Shown here: piece by piece, positions 25,680-35,605 of the stretch
Position numbering within the stretch: position 1 is the stretch's first letter
Layout of the letters: each line of letters starts with the position of its first letter
Origin: Nitrospira sp.
GTDB taxonomy: Bacteria; Nitrospirota; Nitrospiria; Nitrospirales; Nitrospiraceae
DNA length: 64,000 bases
Assembly (NCBI GenBank): GCA_024760525.1
Contig: CP060499.1
Coordinates: 3,555,501 to 3,619,500 of the forward strand
Direction: 5' to 3'
Notes under the pieces: generated by a model
Databases searched by the model: none
What the model was told of the DNA's origin: nothing
The model's input: the letters and a program-made list of their open reading frames with translations, nothing else
Made by a program: the position numbers and the translations under genes

Positions 25680-28187
25680 TTACACCCCTGCTTCTTTTAA
25701 TACCTGTCCCGTATAGGACCGCTTCGCCTTCGCAACTTCTTTCGGGGGGCCTTCGGCCACGATCTCACCGCCTCGGTCGCCACCTTCCGGCCCCAGGTCG
25801 ATAATCCAATCGGCATTTTTGATGACATCCAGATTGTGTTCAATCACCAGCACGGTGTTTCCGGCTTCGACCAATCGATCCAGCACATCGAGTAATCGCT
25901 GGACATCGGCGAAGTGCAGACCGGTCGTCGGCTCATCGAGGATGTACATCGTGCGGCCTGTTGCCCGCTTGGAGAGTTCGCGTGACAGCTTCACTCGCTG
26001 CGCTTCGCCGCCGGAGAGGGTCGTGGCCGACTGTCCCAGCTTCACATAGTGCAGGCCGACATCATGCAGGGTCTGTAGTTTCGCCTTGATCAACGGGATA
26101 TGTTCGAAGAACTCTAATGCGTCGTCCACCGTCATGTTCAGGATATCCGCAATGCTCTTGCCCTTATGCAGAATCTCCATCGTTTCACGGTTATAGCGCT
26201 GTCCCTTGCAGACCTCACAGGTCACATAGACATCCGGCAGGAAATGCATCTCGATCTTGAGGAGCCCGTCCCCCTGACAGGCTTCACACCGTCCGCCTTT
26301 GACATTGAAACTGTATCGCCCGGGCTTGTATCCACGGACACGCGACTCCGGCAGATTAGAATAGAGATCACGGATGTAGCCGAACAGGCCGGTATAGGTC
26401 GCAGGATTCGACCGAGGGGTGCGACCGATCGGTGACTGGTCGATATCGATGACTTTGTCCAGCGCGTCAACCCCCTTCAACTCTTTACATCCATCGATCC
26501 TGGGTTTCTTGTGATAGAGCAGTTGCGAGAGAGAATGGAACAGCACTTCCAACACGAGGGTGCTCTTTCCCGAGCCGGAGACACCCGTTACACAGGTAAA
26601 GAGGCCCAGCGGAATACGCGCGGTCACGTTTTTTAGATTATGCTTCTGCGCCTCGACGACGAACAGCGTTCCCTTCGCCTTCCGCTGCCGCTGCGGCACG
26701 GACACGGTCTGCGCGCCGCGCAAGTATTGGCCTGTCAATGAATTGGGATCGCCCATGATGTGTTGAGGCGTCCCTTGGGCGATCACATGCCCGCCGTGCG
26801 AGCCGGCGCCGGGGCCCATGTCGAGAAGATGGTCGGCAGCCTGCATCGTCTCGGCATCATGCTCAACCACTACCACCGTGTTGCCGAGATCCCGCAATCG
26901 CAGCAACGTTTGCAGCAGCCGTCGATTGTCGCGTTGGTGCAGCCCGATGGATGGTTCGTCCAAGATGTACAACACCCCGACCAAGCCCGAGCCGATCTGC
27001 GTGGCTAGTCTGATGCGTTGCCCTTCGCCACCGGACAAGGTGGCTGCGGCTCGATCGAGCGTCAAATAGTCCAGGCCTACATTGACAAGAAAACCAAGCC
27101 GTTCACGAATTTCTTTCAGGATCCGATGCGCGATCACCAGCTCACGGTCTGTAAATTTGAGCGACAGGAAGAAGTCCGCCGCAGCACGAACCGAGAGTCT
27201 CGTCACTTCGGAGATCGACTTCTTGGCTAATTTGATGGATAGACTTTCCGGCCTGAGCCTCGCGCCACGGCAGACTTCGCAGGGTTCCAACAGAGTGAAA
27301 TCTTCTTCTTCCTGACCACCCGGCGTCACGGCATAGCCGATGCCATCACAGGCCGGACAGGCGCCGTGCGGGCTATTGAAGGAGAACACCCGGGGCGTGA
27401 TCTCCGGATAACTCACACCGCAATTGATACAGGCCAGCTTGTCACTGTAAAGGCGGGTATGACCGTCCTCCGTCAGGACGGCTACGAGTCCGCTGGTCAA
27501 TTTCAACGAGGTTTCAACAGAATCCGCCAGTCGGCGCATCAAGGCATCGCCTGGTTTCAGCACCAGCCGATCGACGATAATCTCAATCGTGTGCTTCTTT
27601 TGTTTGTCGAGAAGAATGTCCTCACCTAAATCGACGAGCTTGCCGTCGACACGAGCGCGGACATACCCCGCCTTTCGCATCTCCTGCAGTTCCTTCCGGT
27701 ATTCACCCTTTCGCCCGCGCACGATCGGGGCAAGGATCTGGAACTTCATACCTTCCGGCAAGGAGGCGATGGCATCCACCATCTGCTGTACGGTCTGCGC
27801 GGTGATCTCTTCGCCACATTGGAAGCAGTAGGGTTGCCCGACGCGGGCAAAGAGCAGTCGGAGATAGTCATAGATTTCCGTGACGGTACCGACGGTAGAA
27901 CGGGGATTGTGGCTCGTGCTCTTCTGCTCGATCGAGATGGCGGGAGAGAGCCCTTCGATCGAATCGACATCCGGCTTTCCCATTTGCTCGAGGAACTGCC
28001 GAGCATACGCCGACAGTGACTCCACATACCGCCGCTGTCCTTCCGCATAGATCGTATCGAAGGCAAGCGAAGACTTGCCGGACCCGCTCAACCCGGTGAT
28101 CACCACCAGCTTGTCGCGCGGAATTTCCACGTCGATGTTCTTGAGGTTGTGCTCGCGCGCGCCCTTGATGATGATGGAGTTGCCCAT
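25680..28187 (-). CDS. uvrA: UvrA, excinuclease ABC subunit A, with a ~95-residue internal deletion
   Basis: UvrA recognises DNA damage and loads UvrB. The 835 residues contain two ABC cassettes (Walker A GLSGSGKSS and GVSGSGKST; signatures LSGGEGQRIRLA and LSGGEAQRVKLS), the UvrB-binding region (about 120-240) and the zinc motifs CINC/CPAC and CEACQGDG/CEVC. Normal UvrA is about 940 residues. Here the segment between the CPACDGIG motif and CEVCRGARLR is about 20 residues instead of about 115, which removes most of the first signature-domain insertion. The frame is intact across the site. ATG 28187 begins the conserved MGNSIIIKGAREHNLKN; an upstream TTG adds 11 doubtful residues. Confidence 0.93.
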   Translation of the reverse strand: MGNSIIIKGAREHNLKNIDVEIPRDKLVVITGLSGSGKSSLAFDTIYAEGQRRYVESLSAYARQFLEQMGKPDVDSIEGLSPAISIEQKSTSHNPRSTVGTVTEIYDYLRLLFARVGQPYCFQCGEEITAQTVQQMVDAIASLPEGMKFQILAPIVRGRKGEYRKELQEMRKAGYVRARVDGKLVDLGEDILLDKQKKHTIEIIVDRLVLKPGDALMRRLADSVETSLKLTSGLVAVLTEDGHTRLYSDKLACINCGVSYPEITPRVFSFNSPHGACPACDGIGYAVTPGGQEEEDFTLLEPCEVCRGARLRPESLSIKLAKKSISEVTRLSVRAAADFFLSLKFTDRELVIAHRILKEIRERLGFLVNVGLDYLTLDRAAATLSGGEGQRIRLATQIGSGLVGVLYILDEPSIGLHQRDNRRLLQTLLRLRDLGNTVVVVEHDAETMQAADHLLDMGPGAGSHGGHVIAQGTPQHIMGDPNSLTGQYLRGAQTVSVPQRQRKAKGTLFVVEAQKHNLKNVTARIPLGLFTCVTGVSGSGKSTLVLEVLFHSLSQLLYHKKPRIDGCKELKGVDALDKVIDIDQSPIGRTPRSNPATYTGLFGYIRDLYSNLPESRVRGYKPGRYSFNVKGGRCEACQGDGLLKIEMHFLPDVYVTCEVCKGQRYNRETMEILHKGKSIADILNMTVDDALEFFEHIPLIKAKLQTLHDVGLHYVKLGQSATTLSGGEAQRVKLSRELSKRATGRTMYILDEPTTGLHFADVQRLLDVLDRLVEAGNTVLVIEHNLDVIKNADWIIDLGPEGGDRGGEIVAEGPPKEVAKAKRSYTGQVLKEAGV

Positions 28188-28199
28188 AAAGAGACGAGG

Positions 28200-28208
28200 A
28201 TTATAGCA
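28200..28208 (-). promoter_or_regulatory. Extended -10 promoter for uvrA, near-leaderless transcript
   Basis: TGCTATAAT is a perfect TGn extended -10. It ends 12 bases before the ATG, so the mRNA would start only about six bases before the start codon. This agrees with the absence of a ribosome site. No LexA-type CTGT-N8-ACAG box is seen. Confidence 0.55.
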
Positions 28209-28285
28209 TGTGGAAATCAAGGAGCAGAAAGCAGTCCCACGGCAAAGGTTGGACCCCGAAGCATGTCGCGTTTCCGGTTGCCGTG

Positions 28286-28317
28286 AAGAGCCGGCAATTA
28301 CTTGGGCGCCGGCTCTT
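28286..28317. terminator. Strong hairpin at the 3' end of the unknown membrane gene
   Basis: Ten-base perfect arms (AAGAGCCGGC and GCCGGCTCTT) with a 12-base loop. The stop codon of the - strand gene lies in the loop. A T5 run follows on the + strand only, so as a - strand terminator it would be atypical; it still probably separates this gene from uvrA. Confidence 0.5.
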
Positions 28318-29212
28318 TTTCTTCACGTGACCGCTCCGGCTGCTTACCAGTGGAGCGAATGTTGATGAGCTTATTCAAGACGTCAAACCAAAATGGGGCG
28401 CCAAGAGAAACCGCAATGGTCGTCAGCGCCAGTCCGATGATCTTCAATGCCCAATCGCCGGCTTCGGCTGGAGCTGACCTGGGGTTACCGGCTTCGCGCG
28501 ACCAACCGATCGGAAGCCCCAGTTTCTTAATTTCAGAAGACATCTGCTGAACTCGCTCCGTTGTGCCTTTCGCGTCCTGAGGTAGCGGCTCTTTGGCCGT
28601 GGTCTCTGCCATGGCCACCAACGACGCGCGCAACGTCGCGTCATGAGCCAGCGTATTCGCGATCAAGATCGTATCGGCATTGACGGACAACGTGACGGCT
28701 AATGCCCAGATCAAGATGAACACCTGCGTTTTTCGCTTATACCACCCGGATACACGATCCATGGCGTCGTCATACCACCGCTCGACATTCTCTCGCGCTT
28801 TCTTCACGTCGCCTTCAGCATCATCAATCAAGGCAATCAGAGCACCTTTTATTTGCTCATTGGGGAGTGTGGCGACCGCATTCCGAATATCTTGCAGCGT
28901 CTTCGTCTTCGTCGATTCGTGTGCAGGGGCGACCAAATCAAACATAGCCAAGGCGAAGGTTCGAGACGGAACATAGGAAGGAATCTTGCCGGGCTTTGCC
29001 AGGTTCTTGATCAACGGGTGATTGTACAACTGCTTGGCCAACCCCGTCCCTTCCGAATCATACAGCAGATTTCGCACTCCGTCCCAGAGATTCCTGGCCC
29101 GCATATTCAAGATTCCGGCGACCCATTCGTTCAGAACGGAGCACATCAACCCCAGAAGCAGATACAGCAGCGACAGGCTGATCGCCATTTCAAGCGCCAT
29201 GGAACCAAACAT
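28298..29212 (-). CDS. Unknown integral membrane protein
   Basis: I do not recognise this 304-residue protein. It has an N-terminal hydrophobic helix (MALEMAISLSLLYLLLGLMC), a long soluble part rich in charged helices (about 35-160) with an aromatic amphipathic stretch (VERWYDDAMDRVSGWYKRK), a second membrane segment (VFILIWALAVTLSVNADTIL), a periplasmic-type loop, and a final membrane region (IIGLALTTIAVSLGAPFWFD) before a basic tail. The start at 29212 follows GGGAGGT; a longer frame to 29239 lacks support. Similar proteins are widespread without an assigned function. Confidence 0.75.
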   Translation of the reverse strand: MFGSMALEMAISLSLLYLLLGLMCSVLNEWVAGILNMRARNLWDGVRNLLYDSEGTGLAKQLYNHPLIKNLAKPGKIPSYVPSRTFALAMFDLVAPAHESTKTKTLQDIRNAVATLPNEQIKGALIALIDDAEGDVKKARENVERWYDDAMDRVSGWYKRKTQVFILIWALAVTLSVNADTILIANTLAHDATLRASLVAMAETTAKEPLPQDAKGTTERVQQMSSEIKKLGLPIGWSREAGNPRSAPAEAGDWALKIIGLALTTIAVSLGAPFWFDVLNKLINIRSTGKQPERSREEKEPAPK

Positions 29213-29276
29213 GAGGTCACCTCCCTCCCCAAGATGCACTCAACCTAGCACTCTCAACCTGCGTCCCCTCGTGCCT

Positions 29277-31523
29277 TTATCCTGCGGTCACCGGTACCAG
29301 CGTCATCGTATCGTTGCCGAAGATATCAATGACTTTGACGGCAATGATATAACGGCCCGGCTTCGCGTAGGTGTGAGTGGCAGTTTTTAGTTCAAGATCG
29401 CGGTTTTGGCGGGTGCGGAAGCTCTGCCATTCGTTTTCGAAGATGTAGGCACCAGTCCATCGTTCTTCGAAGTCCTCGGCGGTCAATTCCAGCTCACGCT
29501 GAGCCGGTTCTTGTCCAGGCAGAAACCCTTGCACGCCGCCGAGGCCGGTCCCACGCTGGACCTTGATGAGCTCTTTCCGGCTTTCATAGTTGAAATCGAC
29601 CGCCCAGTAGTCCACCCAGTCGGTCCATTTCTTGGTGAGTACTTCGCGAATGACAACACCCTGCTTGTCTTTGCTGATCTTGATGAGCTGGCCGGATTCG
29701 CAGACGACCTCGCTCTTGCCTTCTTTCAGCTCAGCTTCGATAGACTTGGCAATGCCCTGGGAGTAGTAGACGGAGAAATCCGTCAATTCGATGGCCAGAG
29801 TCAGCTTGTCTTTCTTGTCGAAGCGCGGGGTGACTTCGATATACGCCACATCATGGAAGCGGACTTGGCCTTTTTCCACGGCGCGCTTGTCGAAGACTTC
29901 CGGCGGGATCGTCCTCGGCGCGAGGTCGATCCCCTTCTGCTTGGCTTCATCGAGCACGGCAGGGAATAGGCCCATTTCGAACTCGAAGGCCAACACGTCC
30001 ACACGCGAAGCCCCCCGCTTACGGCATTCGGTGATGACTTCCTCGATGAAGAGTCGCCCGACGGGAAGATTGATCGGACCGACGACCACCAGACGGCTCG
30101 CCAACTTGCCATGAAAAAAGCCTGTTTCCGGTAGAGGTTCCGCGCGATAGGCCTTCAAGATCAGTTCACGGAATTCTGCTTCCTTTTGGGCCAGCGCCTC
30201 TTCCCTGTGCTTACCGGTGAGCCGTCCCGAGACGTTGAGATACGCTTGGCGTTCGTAGCGACCCAGATTGAGCACTTCAAAAGCACGGAAAGGCTTACCG
30301 GAAGCTTTCAGCTCCCGCTGCACTTGAATGAGCCGCTTGCGTGTGGTGTGAATGCCGAACTTACCGAGGTCGGTAGCGATCCATTTGCGCCCAAGTTTTT
30401 CTGCCACAGCGGCGGTAGTACCGCTGTCCACGAAAAAGTCCGCCACCAAATCGCCTTCATTACTTGCACCTCCAATCACACGCTCCAACAATTCATTTGG
30501 CTTCTGTGTCGGGTACTTCGTATTGTCAGCAGGCTTTGGTTGGTAAGAAGGAAAATCGTCCCAAACATCCGACGCTAGGGTTCCTAATTCAGGATTGTCA
30601 ACGTAGGTTATAGTGTGTGCCTTAGCTTCTTGCTCTGCATCCGTCGTCTTTCTGCTCATTCGTCGCCTAGTATAAAACCATCTTCCCTCAGCATCCTGTT
30701 GCATTGTTGAACGTACATATTCACTGAAGGGCACTCTGATCTCAGCAGCACTTTCATTGATTTTAAATTCATCCGTTTTTTTGAACCAAAACAATGTTTC
30801 ATGTGCTTTAGGCAACCGCCTTCCATGTGCCCCTCCCATTATTTGGTGTTTCCAAATGAGTTCACCAACGATCTTATCTTTGCCAAAAATCTCATCGAGA
30901 ACCGCGCGAATAAAGCCTGATACCCGCCAGTCACAGTGGACGATTATGGAACCAGAATTCGACATCAAATCGCGCATAAGGATTAGACGTTCGTAAATCA
31001 TAGCGATGAAAGAATCCGCGCCGCGTCCCCACGTATCGCGGTAAGCGATCTGCTCCAGAAGATTTGGCTCCTTGTGGAAGGTCTCGCCACCGATCTCGAT
31101 GTCCATGCTGAAGTCTGCGCCGACATCGAACGGCGGGTCGATGTAAATGAGCTTGAGGCCGCCGGCATCCTCGATCTGGCGGCGGAGTGCACCGGCTTTG
31201 AGCGACGAAAGAATCAGCTTGTTGTCGCCCCAGATGAGCTTATTAGTCCAGCCCTTGATCTGTCGCCCGCCGCTGTCAAAGGCCAGTTCTTCTTGTTCAC
31301 GCTCTTCCTTCCGCGGCTCGTCGATGTGTTCCAGCGTCTGAAACGGCAGCACGGCCGTGCAGACTTCGCGAGTCTTGCCGTTCCATACCAGCTCAACTTC
31401 GCGCTTATCGGCAAAGAGCAGAAAGCGATACTTCTCCGGCAGCGGCTTGCCCTGTTCGATCAGCTTGACGAGGTCTCGCTTCTCGGCGTCGGAGAGGTCG
31501 TAGTGCGTGGTTTCACGGGCCAT
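29277..31523 (-). CDS. mod: Type III restriction-modification methyltransferase (Mod)
   Basis: A 748-residue DNA methylase with motif IV DPPF in LIYIDPPFDVG (about 125) and motif I-type FVDSGTTAAVAEKLGRKWIA (about 360), in the order found in beta-class type III Mod proteins, which make N6-methyladenine at asymmetric sites and form the specificity subunit. The middle (180-330) should hold the target recognition domain. The long C-terminal part (400-748) is beta-rich. The frame is intact, unlike its two operon partners, so an orphan but active methylase is likely. The ATG has a weak GGAG site. Confidence 0.88.
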   Translation of the reverse strand: MARETTHYDLSDAEKRDLVKLIEQGKPLPEKYRFLLFADKREVELVWNGKTREVCTAVLPFQTLEHIDEPRKEEREQEELAFDSGGRQIKGWTNKLIWGDNKLILSSLKAGALRRQIEDAGGLKLIYIDPPFDVGADFSMDIEIGGETFHKEPNLLEQIAYRDTWGRGADSFIAMIYERLILMRDLMSNSGSIIVHCDWRVSGFIRAVLDEIFGKDKIVGELIWKHQIMGGAHGRRLPKAHETLFWFKKTDEFKINESAAEIRVPFSEYVRSTMQQDAEGRWFYTRRRMSRKTTDAEQEAKAHTITYVDNPELGTLASDVWDDFPSYQPKPADNTKYPTQKPNELLERVIGGASNEGDLVADFFVDSGTTAAVAEKLGRKWIATDLGKFGIHTTRKRLIQVQRELKASGKPFRAFEVLNLGRYERQAYLNVSGRLTGKHREEALAQKEAEFRELILKAYRAEPLPETGFFHGKLASRLVVVGPINLPVGRLFIEEVITECRKRGASRVDVLAFEFEMGLFPAVLDEAKQKGIDLAPRTIPPEVFDKRAVEKGQVRFHDVAYIEVTPRFDKKDKLTLAIELTDFSVYYSQGIAKSIEAELKEGKSEVVCESGQLIKISKDKQGVVIREVLTKKWTDWVDYWAVDFNYESRKELIKVQRGTGLGGVQGFLPGQEPAQRELELTAEDFEERWTGAYIFENEWQSFRTRQNRDLELKTATHTYAKPGRYIIAVKVIDIFGNDTMTLVPVTAG

Positions 31524-31622
31524 ATAACTCCAGTCAATTAGCCGTCAATTAAGATTTGACTGAAAACATGAGGAGTTAGCTGCGTCTGTTCTCATCCCTC
31601 AGCCTTCCCGTCAATTAAGCAG

Positions 31623-33088
31623 TCACGCCCAAAAGGGGACGTACTTAGCATACTTTTTCCCCTGCCGTGGGTCTTCCGGCTTGATGAGGCCATCTTTGAA
31701 GGCATCCCCGATAATGCGGGAAGCCATCGCCTTGTTGGGTTCAGATATTCCCAGACGTGCCCGCAGGCTGGAATTTGTCATCGGGTCGCGTTCCACATAT
31801 CTCAGGCAGGCGTGCAGATAACACGCGCGAGTACGGTCGGCACGATTCATCTGCCGCAATGGACGATGTGTAAAGAGGACTGCCCGCGTGAAGCCATCGG
31901 GACTTTCAAACAACGGTGCCGGTAGTTGATGCCGCTCCGTTTCCGACACCACCTTGTCCACACCGCTACCACGCTCTTCACATACTCCGAGTCGACGCAT
32001 GAAGGACGCAAGGCTTTCGTTTCGCGATTGTGGCGGACTGTCCAGGAACCGCTCGGTTTTGACTAACGGCTCACCGGGATTTGTGATCTCCAAGCGGTCA
32101 GAAAATATTTCGATCATCGGTCCACTGCCCGTGATTGAAAAGTCTTGGTGGATGAGGGCATTGGGGATTAGTTCACGGATGGCCGGCTCCGGGTACAATG
32201 GAACTTCCCGCCTGATTCCGTGATCGACACTTCGTTGCGAGGAAGCAGCGCATTGAGATGATCCAGCACGGTCTTAAAGCCTGAGGCGTAGCCTTTACGG
32301 ACCCCCTGCTCGCGAACCGTCTTCACCCGCCCCTTGCCTTCATAAACCACGATGCGCACCGCTTTCCTGGCGAGCGACTTGAACTCATCAAGGTTGCGGG
32401 CAAAGAGAATGGCTCCCAGATTCGTGATGTCCCATTTCCCAGCCGCATCCTGGACAATCATGCGATCAGCGGTAAGCCGAGTGAGGATGTTTTCACGATC
32501 AGTTGGCAACGGTTGTTCCAGCAGTTCAAAGAAAGCTGGATAGTCCAGCAAGGACAATACATCCGCCGAATCGACATGGCGAAGCACAGGTACTTCTTCA
32601 AACGGCGTGGTGTCGAATATGCGCCAGAGCCTTTGTTCAATTTGGGGGTGATCCTTGAGCTTTTGCCGGTAGGAGCCGACACGGATGAACTCCATACCTT
32701 GAAACTGTATAGGCCGGCCAGGTGCTCGAGGAATTTCCAGAATGACAACCGGTTTTCCCTGATGACACAGTTCATGGAACTGAAAGGGCAGCTTTGGATT
32801 GAGGAGTCGGGTCAACCAGTTTTCCAGGTCCTCATTCCCGACCTTGCTTGTTCCTGGACGAAACGTTGTGCCTACTACTTCACGATCCTCATCCTTTACG
32901 CCCCAGACCACGTACCCATTGGCCTGGCCTTGCAAGGCCGCGGTATTGCTCAAGGCTGACAAGTATTCGCCGATATCCTCAGGCTTGGCATTGTTTTCTT
33001 TGAACTCCACCCACCCTGCCTCGCGCGGAAGTTTGCACAGTTCGGCGACTAAACTGCATAGATACTCCTGAGCGGGGTTCCCCTGCAT
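31623..33088 (-). pseudogene. AlbA_2 (Schlafen-like) ATP-binding regulator, frameshifted
   Basis: Two overlapping frames make one protein. The N-terminal part (32168-33088) has an AlbA_2 domain: WVEFKENNAKPEDIGEYLSA, ALQGQANGYVVWGVKD. The C-terminal part (31623 to about 32240) has the RecG-like HATPase_c_4 region: PAIRELIPNALIHQDFSITG, then a winged-helix end. At about 32215 the reading changes frame inside a normally continuous motif; ...ITESG in one frame is followed by IRREVPLYPEPA in the next. Loss of one copy of a seven-base AATCAGG tandem would explain it exactly. It may be a real lesion or a sequence error. It lies between res and mod with 2 bases to res. Confidence 0.8.
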
Positions 33089-33090
33089 GA

Positions 33091-35449
33091 TCAGCCTTTG
33101 TATTCAGCGAAACCTGAAACTAGAGCGGCAAATGTTCCAGGTGTGTGAGTTTCGAAACCAGTCTGATCCACGAACACAAAATCGTATCGTTGTCCATTTT
33201 CCTCAGCGTCAGTCGCGTCGGTGCACCATTGCCCAAGCCTGGCCATCTTTTGGGGAAGGTCCAATTCCTCGCGGCCTTTTGTCTCCACGATCCACACAAC
33301 TCCATCGGTCGTGCGTACAATGAAATCCGGGATCTTCAAGGTTCATTGGTGATCCCGCGAACAGATGCTCGTGCATAAAGGTTTTGACCTTTCCATAGAG
33401 CACGTCGTACCCACCGACAAGACGCAAGTCCTTCATCAGCTGCCGTGCAAAGAAGGCGACGACGGATCGGTAGTCGGCTGGGCCGGCTCCATCAAGCTGG
33501 ATGGTGTGATGCACTTCGGCATCAAGCATCGTTTTGAACACAATCTCCCGCGTTTCGTCCGGAGTAAATGGCTTAAGAGAGAGACGTGCATTGTGCAAGA
33601 CCGATGGATCGAGCGCGTCCAGATCCTTGAAGTCGCGCTGAAAGCGTCGGCTGAGTTTGGGAAGGGCAATGTCTAATTTATCGAGGTCTTTGGCGGGATT
33701 CTCCTTGTCTACTTCGACGATCAGGGAGTCTTCACGTAATGCACCACCCCCCATCGGCACACGTTCGAAGCTGACACCTTCCGTCTGGATGGACTCGACG
33801 AATTCCATGAACGCGGGCGTTCCCATAACAGAAACCGTCTCTCTCGCATCAGAACCGAAATACATTCGCCGCAGACCTCGTCCTAGTGTCTGTTCCGGCA
33901 AGATATTGCTCTGTGCGGCATAGGCCCGCAGGCCGCAAATCACCGTCACGTTCCGTACGTCCCATCCCTCTTTGAGCATAAGGACGGAGACGATCGCCTT
34001 GTAAGGACTGCGCCAGGTATCTATCTCATTGGCATCCTTACGGAGCTTCTTGAGTTCCTCCTCCTTTTTCCCTGACGCCGCCTCGGAAATCTCACCATTA
34101 TTCTTCGTATGAATGACAAGAACCGCACCTTGTAGTTCCGGACAGATCTTTTCAAGATAGGCGCCCACCTCGTCACAATTGCGAGTATCGTCCACCATGA
34201 CGAACAGGACGGCTTTCTTGCCGAGTGTCTGGTGTTCAGAGAAGCTCTTTCTCCATTCCTCAATGCCCAATTTCAGGTAATCGTCGTATTTCTCCGTGAA
34301 TAGGGCGCTCGTTCGGTCCGTTAATCTCGCACGACTGCCAGCATCCGGGAGAATAGGATGCTTCACCACGTTTTGATGAATCGCTTCGACAAGGGGATAG
34401 TCAGACACTGTTTGTACAAAGATCGCACCGTTGTTATGCCGCGGGGTTGCGGTCACATCCACCTGCAGAGTCAAGCGACGATCTTTCTGAAGCAGCTTAT
34501 GGTGAATATCCTGGATGGACTTGAACCAGGCCATCTTCGGATCGTGAATGTGATGCGCTTCGTCGTTGAAGACGGCCAACTCATCGATCTCTCTGACAAT
34601 CTCGCCGAGGTCCGTCTGGCTGTCGGTGGTTTTGCCGACAGGTTTGGGACCGAAGGGCGCGAGAAAATAGTCGCGCAGGTCGTCATCTTCCAACGACGGG
34701 TCGCTGACATCGCCGAGAAAGACACGATGGATGTTGGTTAGGAACAGATTGCCGGTATCGCGAACGACACCTACATCGTCCTGAATATGCAAAGTAAGTT
34801 GAAAATCATCCCGCCAATTTCGACCTTCATGGCCATTGGCCGGCAGGATCGGATCGTTGAAGAAAATCCTAAGTCCATCAAAGTCGGTCCGCAGACGGTC
34901 GAGCACGATGATGTTCGGCGCAATGACAAGAAAGTTGCGTGCGAGAACAGAGTCTGTTTCGTATAGTCTGTGGAAGAAGCTCCAGGCGATGAGGAGAGAC
35001 AGAACCTTGGTCTTTCCCGCTCCCGTCGCCATTTTTAGCACATAACGAGGCCACTCTTCGTCGAACATGCCTGAGGAGACCGCGCCTGACGCGTCGAACC
35101 GAAGCAAATCATACTTATCGCGTGCACGCCGAACCTCGAACAACCAGATCACAGTCTCTACCGCTTCGCGTTGGGCAAAATAGTATCGGAACGGAGAGAG
35201 TGAGCCGTCCGCATTTTCGATTAGATGTTCGCTTTCAAACCAATGCCTGAGCAGGGCTGCAGAAGTAGCGGACACGCCAGGATATTGCGCAGTTCGCCAG
35301 TCGTAAACTTCTTCACGAACATTGGCTACGAGAGGCGGCAGTAGCTTCTCATAGGCCGTGGTGCGGAGTGTTTCATCAGCAGGAAACCAGCGTTGCGATG
35401 GAATAAGCGGAGCGTAGGGGGATACCGGAAAATCAGGGTGAAGAGCCAT
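33091..35449 (-). pseudogene. res: Type III restriction enzyme Res, damaged near the C-terminus
   Basis: The main frame (33209-35449) is a superfamily 2 helicase: Walker A KMATGAGKT, DEAH-type box NDEAHH, TATPRHN, and LMLKEGWDVRNV with QTLGRGLRR. After NLED (about 33345) the frame changes and the text jumps straight to the nuclease motif PDFIVRTTDG...IVETKG in the next frame (33091-33339), which is the PD-(D/E)xK site. In homologues I recall, roughly 100 residues separate these motifs, so both a deletion and a frameshift are likely. DNA cutting should be lost. The start at 35449 has an AGGAG site. First gene of the res-AlbA_2-mod operon. Confidence 0.8.
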
Positions 35450-35605
35450 AGCTCCTACAGCCAATTAGGAATCTAGCCGGAGGAGGATACTCGGTTCTGT
35501 GGGGGAAATCATCTCTCTTGAATGACCATTCAGACGCCTTTAGCCAAACGAGATTCCATTTTAGGCGGCTTGACAGTGACTTGAACCGGGTGCTACCACC
35601 GTCGC

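Noticed and set aside
28298..28317. Convergent-transcript terminator for a + strand gene
   Set aside because: The T5 run is on the + strand, but no + strand gene lies upstream of it.
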